Origin: Salipiger profundus
GTDB lineage: Bacteria > Pseudomonadota > Alphaproteobacteria > Rhodobacterales > Rhodobacteraceae
Assembly (NCBI RefSeq): GCF_001969385.1
Contig: NZ_CP014796.1
Span: forward strand, 1,009,501 to 1,073,500
DNA: 64,000 nucleotides
Direction of reading: 5' to 3'
In this document: positions 58,026 through 64,000 of the stretch, one piece after another
Layout of the letters: each line of letters opens with the position of its first letter
Numbering within the stretch: position 1 is the first letter of the stretch
Position numbers and translations under genes: made by a program
Notes under the pieces: generated by a model
The model's input: the letters and a program-made list of their open reading frames with translations, nothing else
What the model was told of the DNA's origin: nothing
The model's database searches: none

Positions 58026-58996
58026 CCGACAGCATCGACGCCGAGGGGCCGCGCAAGCCGCAGCCTGCGGATGCGCTGCACCGCGAGGTCGACCTGCCCG
58101 GGTGCGAACCGAAGCCCGCCACCGAAGACACCCGCGCGCCCGCCCTGCTTCGCGAGATCATGGATCATCCGAACTACCGGCAGGCCGACGAGGACCCCGC
58201 CTTTCTGCACCGTGCCGACATGCGCGGCACCCGGCTGATGCTCGACTACCAGAAGGCCGAGGCGTTGCTCGCGGAACATGGCGTGGCGCACGCGATCGTG
58301 GTGTTCGGCAGCACCCGCATTCCCGAGCCCGAGGTCGCCGCCGAGAGGCTCGCCGCGCTCGAGGCCGAAGCCGCGCGTGCGCCCGACGACGCGGATTTGG
58401 CCCAGCGCCTGAGGATCGCCCGTCGCGTCCACGACAAGAGCCGCTTCTACGAGATCGCGCGGGATCTGGGCCGGCTCGTCGGTGAGGCCGAAGGCCCCCA
58501 CGGAAACCGGCTGGTTGTCGTCACCGGCGGCGGGCCGGGCATGATGGAGGCCGCGAACCGGGGCGCCCACGAGGCCGGCGCCCGGACCGTCGGGCTGAAC
58601 ATCATGCTGCCCCAAGAGCAGTTTCCGAACCCCTACGTGACGCCGGGCCTGTGCTTCCGTTTCCACTACTTCGCCCTGCGCAAGCTGCACTTTCTATTGC
58701 ACGCCCGCGCCCTCGTGGTCTTTCCCGGCGGCTTCGGCACGCTCGACGAGCTGTTCGAGACGCTGACCCTCATCCAGACGCGAAAGATCCGCCCGCTGCC
58801 AGTCGTGCTCGTGGGCGAGGCCTACTGGCGGCGGGTCTTCGATGTCGACTTCCTGCTCGACGAAGGCGTCATCGACCCGGAGGACCGGGAGCTTTTCTGG
58901 TATGCCGAGACGGCCGACGAGATATGGCAGGACATACGTCGCTGGTATGTCAGCGCGGGCCGGGACATCACCGCGCCCGGCCCGGACTGCGCCTGA
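58022..58996 (+). CDS. LOG-family (TIGR00730-type) protein, long form
   Basis: A 324-aa Rossmann-fold protein. The LOG/lysine-decarboxylase-like signature GGGPGMMEAANRGAHEAG and PGGFGTLDELFETLTLIQ is complete. The catalytic Arg and Glu occur there. The family releases cytokinin-type bases from nucleoside monophosphates or hydrolyses other nucleotides. A roughly 90-residue N-terminal extension makes it longer than canonical LOG (about 190 aa). The start overlaps atpG by 4 bp, but a functional link to the ATPase is not evident. Confidence 0.87.
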   Translation: MTDSIDAEGPRKPQPADALHREVDLPGCEPKPATEDTRAPALLREIMDHPNYRQADEDPAFLHRADMRGTRLMLDYQKAEALLAEHGVAHAIVVFGSTRIPEPEVAAERLAALEAEAARAPDDADLAQRLRIARRVHDKSRFYEIARDLGRLVGEAEGPHGNRLVVVTGGGPGMMEAANRGAHEAGARTVGLNIMLPQEQFPNPYVTPGLCFRFHYFALRKLHFLLHARALVVFPGGFGTLDELFETLTLIQTRKIRPLPVVLVGEAYWRRVFDVDFLLDEGVIDPEDRELFWYAETADEIWQDIRRWYVSAGRDITAPGPDCA

Positions 58997-59028
58997 GAGA
59001 GGAAGCGAGCCCTGGGCAGGCACGAGGG

Positions 59029-59388
59029 TCAGGGACGGGCCACGTTTCCTTGCCGGAGCAGCCAGCCCCCGCTCAATCCAAGGAGCGCGAGAACCACCAG
59101 CGGCGGGATCGCATGGCTGAATTCGCCGTGCAGCAACACGGTGAGGGCGGCGGCGCCCATGACGCCGGCGCCCAGGACATGGCCTGCAAGACGCGTCCGG
59201 GGGATCGCGATCAGCACGGCGGCCGTCCACTCCAGCGCGGCGGTCAGGTAGGGGAACCATCCCGGATAGCCCCAACGATCATAGTCGGCGCGGATCTCCG
59301 GGCTGGCAAAGATGTTCAGGGTTCCGCCAAGAAGGAAGAAGGCGGCAAGGGCGCCCGGAAGGACGTGGCGCCAGGGAAACGTGCTCAT
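59029..59388 (-). CDS. DoxX-family membrane protein
   Basis: A 119-aa inner-membrane protein with four helices, first at about 10-27 (LPGALAAFFLLGGTLNIF), of the DoxX/DoxD type. Such proteins take part in quinone- or thiol-linked oxidative stress responses in some bacteria. The nearby superoxide dismutase, ferredoxin and flavin reductase genes on the same strand suggest a redox role. It is 39 bp after the flavin reductase stop. Confidence 0.82.
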   Translation of the reverse strand: MSTFPWRHVLPGALAAFFLLGGTLNIFASPEIRADYDRWGYPGWFPYLTAALEWTAAVLIAIPRTRLAGHVLGAGVMGAAALTVLLHGEFSHAIPPLVVLALLGLSGGWLLRQGNVARP

Positions 59389-59427
59389 TTCGGGGTCTCC
59401 GGTAAGTCTCTGGGGCAGCTCGACCGC

Positions 59428-59946
59428 TCAGAGCGGATGGACCGAATGGAAGCGACGGTCGTGCCAGACGAGGGGGCTGCGCCCTTCCGCAAGGTCGATG
59501 TGCTCCGGGCGTCCGACGAAGAGAACGTGATCGCCCATGTCCACCTCACCGGCAAGAATGCAGTCCATCGCGGCCATCGCGCCGCGAAGCCGGGGGTGCC
59601 CCGATTGCCAGGGCTCCCACGTGCCATGCTCGAAGCGCCGCTCGCGCGGGCCCTTTCCGGCAAAGGCCTCGGCCACGGCACCCTGGTCTGACTGCAGCAT
59701 GGCGAAGGAGAACCCGCGACGGGCCCGGATGAGCGCCGCGAGCCGCGCGCTGCTGTCGATCGACACGAGCAGCGACGGCGGATCGACGGCCAGCGACAGG
59801 GCCGCCGTGACGGTGCGCCCGACCCTCTCGTCGCCCTGCGCGGCCGAAACCACGCAGGTGGTCGCCGCAAGCGCGGCCATGGCCTCGCGGAAGAGCTGCC
59901 CTGTCTCGCTCGCCGTGTCCGGCGCGCTTCTGGTATCGGCAATCAT
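59428..59946 (-). CDS. Flavin reductase (FMN-binding split barrel)
   Basis: A 172-aa flavin reductase-like protein of the split-barrel fold, comparable to the reductase parts of two-component monooxygenases. Family segments are [37 protein letters not shown] and [14 protein letters not shown]. It would supply reduced flavin from NAD(P)H. Its ATG overlaps the ferredoxin stop by 4 bp, and AAGGAAA lies upstream. It is coupled to fdxA. Confidence 0.87.
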   Translation of the reverse strand: MIADTRSAPDTASETGQLFREAMAALAATTCVVSAAQGDERVGRTVTAALSLAVDPPSLLVSIDSSARLAALIRARRGFSFAMLQSDQGAVAEAFAGKGPRERRFEHGTWEPWQSGHPRLRGAMAAMDCILAGEVDMGDHVLFVGRPEHIDLAEGRSPLVWHDRRFHSVHPL

Positions 59947-60287
59947 GACGTTTCCTTCTGGCCGGGCTCGGGAGAAAAATGGGTCTGCAACTTGTTCTGC
60001 ACGCCGTCCATCTCGTCGGCGTTCGCAGGCGGGACGCCTGCCGCCGTGATGACCGGCCACATCTCGGCATACTTGCGATTGAACGCGACCCAGCGTTCGC
60101 TGTCCGCGTCCGTGTCGGGCCGGATTGCATCGGCTGGACATTCCGGTTCGCAGACGCCGCAATCGATGCATTCGTCGGGGTGAATCACCAGCGTGTTCTC
60201 CCCTTCGTAAAAGCAGTCGACCGGGCAGACCTCGACGCAATCCATGTATTTGCAGGCGATGCAATTCTCGGTGACGACATATGTCAT
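59943..60287 (-). CDS. fdxA: Seven-iron ferredoxin FdxA
   Basis: A 114-aa ferredoxin with one 3Fe-4S and one 4Fe-4S cluster. Cys9, 17 and 50 fit the 3Fe cluster; Cys21, 40, 43 and 46 fit the 4Fe cluster, with Cys25 as the free thiol; this is the Azotobacter FdI pattern shifted by one. The C-terminal tail ([16 protein letters not shown]) is typical of the long form. It lies between sodB (59 bp) and the flavin reductase (4-bp overlap). Confidence 0.94.
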   Translation of the reverse strand: MTYVVTENCIACKYMDCVEVCPVDCFYEGENTLVIHPDECIDCGVCEPECPADAIRPDTDADSERWVAFNRKYAEMWPVITAAGVPPANADEMDGVQNKLQTHFSPEPGQKETS

Positions 60288-60346
60288 GGGGCGCTCGTGG
60301 CTTCGGAAGGGAGCCGTGCGCGACGGGCGCGCACGGCGAAAAGGGA

Positions 60347-60949
60347 TCAGGACAGGTTGGATTCGGCGAACTCGTAGTTCGCGAGACGGTCCAGGAAGTT
60401 GTCCACGTAGTCGGGACGCCGGTTGCGGAAGTCGACGTAGTAGCTGTGCTCCCACACGTCGAGGCCGAGCAGGGCCGTGCCCTCGCCGGTGGCGAGCGGG
60501 TTCACGCCGTTGGGCGTCTTGGTCACGCCGAGGCTGCCGTCGGGCTTCTGGATCAGCCACGCCCAGCCCGAGCCGAACTGCCCGGTGGCCGCCGTCTTGA
60601 ACGCCTGCTTGAACGCGTCGACCGAGCCGAAATCCGCGTTGAGCCGCGTTTCCAGCCCGCCGGGAAGGCGTCCGCCCTCGGGCGACAGGGCATTCCAAAA
60701 GTGGATGTGGTTCCAATGCTGCCCGGCCTGGTTGAAGATGCCCTCGCGGTCGGCGTCGCCGTAGGTCGCGGTGACGATCTCTTCCAGCGTCTTGCCCTGG
60801 AGATCGGCGTTCTTCTCGACGAAGCCGTTGAGCGCCGTGACATAGGCCTGGTGGTGCTTGTCGTGGTGCAGTTCGAGCGTTTCCTGGCTCATGCCACGAT
60901 CGGCAAGCGCGGAGGGGGCGAAATTGAGAGAAGGCAGTTCGAAGGCCAT
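60347..60949 (-). CDS. sodB: Iron superoxide dismutase
   Basis: A 200-aa Fe-type superoxide dismutase that removes superoxide in the cytoplasm. Metal ligands are seen in [25 protein letters not shown] and [11 protein letters not shown], and the Gln in AGQHWNH is placed as in Fe- rather than Mn-enzymes. The start [10 protein letters not shown] follows AGGAG. It is divergent from the SufR-like regulator with an 89-bp spacer that contains a palindrome, and is first of sodB-fdxA-flavin reductase-doxX. Confidence 0.95.
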   Translation of the reverse strand: MAFELPSLNFAPSALADRGMSQETLELHHDKHHQAYVTALNGFVEKNADLQGKTLEEIVTATYGDADREGIFNQAGQHWNHIHFWNALSPEGGRLPGGLETRLNADFGSVDAFKQAFKTAATGQFGSGWAWLIQKPDGSLGVTKTPNGVNPLATGEGTALLGLDVWEHSYYVDFRNRRPDYVDNFLDRLANYEFAESNLS

Positions 60950-61006
60950 GTCGGGGCTCCTGTGATGTGTGTGGTTGCGCCGCCTGTCGCGGCACATTAA
61001 TAAAAC

Positions 61007-61018
61007 AAGCAAGTGCTT
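61007..61018. promoter_or_regulatory. Candidate operator in the sodB / SufR-like divergent promoter
   Basis: AAGCA-AG-TGCTT (61007-61018) is a short inverted repeat 20 bp upstream of the SufR-like start. On the plus strand TTGCGC-N16-TTAATA (60974-61001) lies just before it, so a bound regulator could control both genes. The pattern is short and may occur by chance. Confidence 0.4.
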
Positions 61019-61038
61019 TGAAAAATATCGGAGCGAAT

Positions 61039-61701
61039 ATGTCAAGAGATGACTTGGAAAAACAGGATTGGTCGCCGCGCTCCTCCGCCGAGCGTCTCCT
61101 CATGGCGCTCAAGATGCATGGCGCGCTGACCTCTGCGCAGCTCGGCACGCGGCTCGGCACGTCGGGAGAAGCAGCGCGCCAGCAGCTCGTGAAACTGGCG
61201 GAAGACGGGCTTGTCGCGGAAGAGCGCCGCTCGGCCGGACGCGGCCGCCCCGCGGTCTACTGGCACCTGACCGACAAGGCCCAGGCGCGGTTTCCCGACA
61301 CCCACGCGGCGCTGACCGTCGACATCCTGCGCAGCATCTCGGGGGTGCTCGGGGACGACGCGCTCGAGAAGATCATCCGTGCGCGCGAGACCGAGACACA
61401 GGCCCTCTACGAAGAGGTCATGGCCGGATGCGACAGCCTTGGCGACAGGGTCGGGAAGCTCGCCGAACTGCGCAACGCCGAGGGTTACATGGCGGAGGCA
61501 GAGCAGGGACCCGACGGCGAACTGCGCCTTGTCGAGAACCATTGCCCGATCTGTGCTGCAGCCACGTTCTGCCAGGGCTTCTGCCGTGCGGAGCAGGCGG
61601 TCTTCGAGTCGGTTCTGGGCGAGGGCGTTTCGGTCGAACGGGTGGAACACATCGTCGGTGGCGGACGCCGCTGCACCTACGTCATCCGCGAGGCAACCTG
61701 A
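61039..61701 (+). CDS. SufR-like Fe-S transcriptional regulator
   Basis: A 220-aa regulator with an N-terminal winged HTH of the DeoR/ArsR type ([25 protein letters not shown]) and [12 protein letters not shown] wing. The C-terminal domain has Cys169, 172, 178, 182 and 212. The spacing of 13 between Cys169 and Cys182 and 30 to Cys212 matches the cluster cysteines of SufR proteins. This suggests an Fe-S sensor of oxidative or nitrosative stress. It is divergent from sodB and shares TGATG with the downstream haemoglobin gene. Confidence 0.87.
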   Translation: MSRDDLEKQDWSPRSSAERLLMALKMHGALTSAQLGTRLGTSGEAARQQLVKLAEDGLVAEERRSAGRGRPAVYWHLTDKAQARFPDTHAALTVDILRSISGVLGDDALEKIIRARETETQALYEEVMAGCDSLGDRVGKLAELRNAEGYMAEAEQGPDGELRLVENHCPICAAATFCQGFCRAEQAVFESVLGEGVSVERVEHIVGGGRRCTYVIREAT

Positions 61702-62162
61702 TGGCCCCGCGTGCTCCGGCGCCTGTTCCGCGCTCTCCCGAAGCCGTGGCCGAGGGCCTCGACGAGGCCATGATCCGCGAGGTCGTGCACCATTTCTACG
61801 CCGCGGCGCGCGAAGACCCGGTGATCGGGCCGGTCTTCCGCGCCCGGGTGCCCGACGACCGCTGGCAGGCCCACCTCGACAGGATCGAGGACTTCTGGTG
61901 CTCGAGCCTGCTGGGGACGCGCACCTATGACGGGCGCCCCATGCCCAAGCATGTTGCCATCTCCGAGTTGAACGACGACCACTTCAGACGGTGGCTCGCG
62001 CTCTTCCGGCACACGGTAACCGAGCTGTGCCCGCCAAAGACCGCGCAGCTTTTCGTGGAGCGCTCGGAACGCATCGCCGAGGCCTTTCGCATCAACATCG
62101 GCATGGCGCGTGGCGAGGATCTGCTGTTCCGCGAAAAGCTCACGCGCGAGCCCTACCCCTGA
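61701..62162 (+). CDS. Group III truncated haemoglobin
   Basis: A 153-aa truncated haemoglobin of the group III type. It has VVHHFYAAAREDPVIGPVFRAR at the N-terminus, FWCSSLLGTRTYDGRPMPKH, and the proximal-His segment DDHFRRWLALFRHTV. It may bind NO or O2, or act as an NO dioxygenase or peroxidase. The ATG shares one base with the SufR-like stop (TGATG), so the two are co-translated. The Fe-S sensor and haem protein pair suggests nitrosative or oxidative stress. Confidence 0.88.
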   Translation: MAPRAPAPVPRSPEAVAEGLDEAMIREVVHHFYAAAREDPVIGPVFRARVPDDRWQAHLDRIEDFWCSSLLGTRTYDGRPMPKHVAISELNDDHFRRWLALFRHTVTELCPPKTAQLFVERSERIAEAFRINIGMARGEDLLFREKLTREPYP

Positions 62163-62238
62163 CACCGGCCTGCAGCCCATCGCGAGGGCGTACGCGGGCC
62201 AGGCCCCCGTCCGTGGTCACGCCGGACAGAAACTAAGG

Positions 62239-62262
62239 GGAGCCGGCCAAAAAGCCGGCTCC
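62239..62262. terminator. Bidirectional terminator between truncated haemoglobin and alpha/beta hydrolase
   Basis: GGAGCCGGC-CAAAAA-GCCGGCTCC has perfect 9-bp arms and a 6-nt loop. On the plus strand GTTTTCTC follows, and on the minus strand it follows the hydrolase stop by 6 bp. It therefore ends both convergent transcripts. Confidence 0.85.
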
Positions 62263-62268
62263 GTTTTC

Positions 62269-63357
62269 TCAGGCGAGGTTCTGGCTGAAGAACGCCTCGA
62301 GCTTGTCGAACGGGATGATGTCGACCTGATCGTAGAGATCCACGTGGTCGGCCCCGTCGATGATCATCAGCTCCTTCGGCTCGGCGGCAGCGGCGACCGC
62401 GTCCTCGGAGAAGTAGCGCGAATGCGCCTCGGAGCCTGCGATGACCAGCATCGGCCGCGGCGAGATCTCGTCGATGTAGGTCAGCAGCGGCATGTTCATG
62501 AACGAGAGCGGAGTCGTCACGGTCCAGCCGTCGTTCGAGTTCACCGACCGCGCGTGATACCCACGCTCCGGATCCTTGTAGTAGGCGTGGTACATCCGGA
62601 TGACCGGATCGTCGATGCCGTCGAGACTGTCCGGCAGGCCCCCGGCGAGAGCGGGTGTCTCGCTCTGCGCGTCTTCCCAGCGTTGACGGCTCATCGCCTC
62701 AAGACCTGCGGCGCGCTGCTCGTCGGTAAGGCTGTCATAGTAGCCCTTCGCCATGACGCGCGACATGTCGTACATGCTGGTGGTCGCCACGGCCTTGACC
62801 CGCTTGTCGGCGGCCACCGCGTTCAGCGCCATGCCGCCGAAGCCGCAGATGCCGATGATGCCGAGCTTCTCGCGGTCCACGCTGTCATGCAGGCCGAGGA
62901 AATCGATGGCCGCCATGAAGTCCTCGGTATTGATGTCCGGCGAGGCCACCGAGCGCGGCTGCCCGCCACTTTCGCCGACGTAGGACGGATCAAAGGCCAG
63001 CGTGACAAAGCCGCGCTCGGCCATGGTTTGGGCGTAGAGCCCGGCGGCCTGCTCCTTGACCGCGCCGAAGGGGCCGGCGATGGCTAGGGCGGGCATCGGA
63101 CCTTCGGGCCGTTCGGCGGGCATGTAGAGATCGCCGACCAGCGTGATGCCGTAGCGGTTGGTGAACTCGACCTTGGAATGCTCGACCGCGTCGCTTTGCG
63201 GGAAGGTCTTGTCCCATTCCGCGGTCTGGGCGCGCAGCGGAGCGCCGAAGGAGACCGCGGTCAGCGCAGCCGCGCTGACACCGGCCATCTTCAGAAGGTT
63301 GCGACGCCCCTCGTCGGCGACGTCTGTTGCGGGGCTGTTCTGCGTTGTCTCGGACAT
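62269..63357 (-). CDS. Tat-exported alpha/beta hydrolase (dienelactone-hydrolase-like)
   Basis: A 362-aa protein. The N-terminus has a twin-Arg sequence (RRNLLKMAGVSAAALTAVSFGAP, residues 17-42) typical of a Tat signal, so the mature enzyme would be periplasmic. An alpha/beta hydrolase domain follows; the nucleophile elbow reads GICGFGGMA, with Cys in place of Ser, as in dienelactone hydrolases. The acid and His lie towards the end (GADHVDLYD). The substrate is unknown. The ATG is complementary to 63355-63357. Divergent from the MFS gene across the palindromes at 63432-63496. Confidence 0.85.
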   Translation of the reverse strand: MSETTQNSPATDVADEGRRNLLKMAGVSAAALTAVSFGAPLRAQTAEWDKTFPQSDAVEHSKVEFTNRYGITLVGDLYMPAERPEGPMPALAIAGPFGAVKEQAAGLYAQTMAERGFVTLAFDPSYVGESGGQPRSVASPDINTEDFMAAIDFLGLHDSVDREKLGIIGICGFGGMALNAVAADKRVKAVATTSMYDMSRVMAKGYYDSLTDEQRAAGLEAMSRQRWEDAQSETPALAGGLPDSLDGIDDPVIRMYHAYYKDPERGYHARSVNSNDGWTVTTPLSFMNMPLLTYIDEISPRPMLVIAGSEAHSRYFSEDAVAAAAEPKELMIIDGADHVDLYDQVDIIPFDKLEAFFSQNLA

Positions 63358-63431
63358 GTCGATACCCTGTGGTTGCTGTGACAGCTCCAACATGGGCAGG
63401 CTGGACCATGCGATTTAGACCATGAAAACCG

Positions 63432-63496
63432 CATGTCGACATGAGCAGCCCTCATCAATCGGGCGCCAGCCGAGGTCTTATTCATGTCGCACATGA
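63432..63496. promoter_or_regulatory. Two related palindromes between hydrolase and MFS gene
   Basis: CATGTCGACATG (63432-63443) is a perfect 12-bp palindrome. TCATGT-CGC-ACATGA (63482-63496) is a 15-bp palindrome. The two share CATGTCG and ACATGAGC, and start 51 bp apart. They lie between the divergent hydrolase and MFS exporter genes, as would two operators for one dimeric regulator. The regulator gene is not in the window. Confidence 0.65.
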
Positions 63497-63587
63497 GCGC
63501 ATCCGAAATTTCCGCATAATCGGCGGCCAGGCGACCATGTAGGACCGACGGGACACCAAGCACCGGGGGCAGATCTTGTCGGAAACC

Positions 63588-64000
63588 ATGATCGAACAGA
63601 ACGAGACCTCGGACCAGGGTGCCTGGGGCGCGGTGCTGTCCATGTCGCTCTGCGTGGCGATGCTGATCGCCTCGGAATTCATGCCGGTCAGCCTGCTGAC
63701 TCCCATGGCCGAGGGGCTGGGCGCCACGACGGGCCAGACCGGGCAGGCGATTTCCGTCAGCGGGCTGTTTGCCGTGGCGACGAGCCTGCTCATCACCACC
63801 GTGGCAGGGCGGGTGAACCGCAAGGTGGTACTGGTGGGACTGACAGCGCTGATGCTGCTGTCGCTCGTGCTGGTGGCGATCGCGCCGTCCTTCGCGGTGC
63901 TTATGGCAGGCCGGGCATTGCTCGGTGTCTGCGTCGGCGGGTTCTGGTCGCTCGCGACCTCGATCCTGATGCGGCTGGTGCCGAAACACGAGGTGCCACG
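63588..64000 (+). CDS. MFS exporter, NepI-like, N-terminal part
   Basis: The first 137 codons of an MFS transporter; it runs past the right edge. Four hydrophobic helices are visible. The start WGAVLSMSLCVAMLIASEFMPVSLLTPMAEGLG resembles E. coli NepI (purine ribonucleoside efflux), and GRALLGVCVGGFWSLATSILMRLVP continues the match. The true substrate is unknown. It is divergent from the Tat-type hydrolase and could be co-regulated with it by the palindromes at 63432-63496. Confidence 0.85.
   Translation, partial: MIEQNETSDQGAWGAVLSMSLCVAMLIASEFMPVSLLTPMAEGLGATTGQTGQAISVSGLFAVATSLLITTVAGRVNRKVVLVGLTALMLLSLVLVAIAPSFAVLMAGRALLGVCVGGFWSLATSILMRLVPKHEVP

Overview
This is GC-rich alphaproteobacterial chromosome, very probably from the Rhodobacteraceae (Roseobacter/Salipiger-like). 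The evidence is the tol-pal cluster running into tilS and ftsH, the FeS-containing prokaryotic photolyase, mcl1, dgcN-dgcA, a complete N-type ATPase operon, and intergenic palindromes of a kind I recognise from that family. I see no rRNA, tRNA, CRISPR array, insertion sequence or prophage. The window is densely coded, with many 4-bp ATGA overlaps.

Layout. 1-2 kb: purK (cut by the left edge), purE and a YghU-type glutathione transferase. 2-5.9 kb: DNA-damage helicase, a small membrane ORF, the nuclease PdeM and a thioesterase. 6-10.7 kb: fhs, chorismate mutase and folD (C1-folate genes), a MOSC protein and tam. 10.7-20 kb (minus strand): ybgC, tolQ, tolR, tolA, tolB, pal, cpoB, tilS, ftsH, covering the cell-envelope Tol-Pal machine plus tRNA modification and membrane proteolysis. 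20-28.4 kb: a permease-like protein, leuS-lptE-holA, a GT4 glycosyltransferase and a polytopic membrane protein. 28.4-35.4 kb: HNH protein, flavoprotein, D-amino-acid aminotransferase, a DUF5671 protein, dgcA and dgcN (D-glutamate catabolism), mcl1. 35.8-43 kb: a RimB-RimK fusion, ilvD flanked by repeats, an Lrp regulator with a LysE exporter, accA, a cupin and a LysR regulator.

43-51.4 kb is the most interesting part: an apparent light/singlet-oxygen response island. It holds a 16-codon leader ORF, DUF2256 and FeS photolyase; DUF2177; a tightly overlapping five-gene operon (FAD amine-oxidase-like protein, DUF1365, CFA-like methyltransferase, SDR, TspO-like protein); and an ECF sigma factor with a membrane RskA-type anti-sigma factor. 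Two intergenic sequences in this island share TGAAAC-N17-CGT(C/T)TC, which looks like the promoter of this sigma factor. The gene content resembles sigmaE/ChrR regulons, but the anti-sigma type and the promoter differ.

51.4-59 kb is a complete N-ATPase operon, atpDCQRBEFAG, followed by a LOG-family gene. 59-62.2 kb is a redox module: Fe superoxide dismutase, 7Fe ferredoxin, flavin reductase and DoxX, divergent from a SufR-like Fe-S regulator coupled to a group III truncated haemoglobin, with a palindrome in the shared promoter. 62.2-64 kb carries a Tat-exported alpha/beta hydrolase divergent from a NepI-like MFS exporter (cut by the right edge). Between these two are two closely related palindromes that look like operators.
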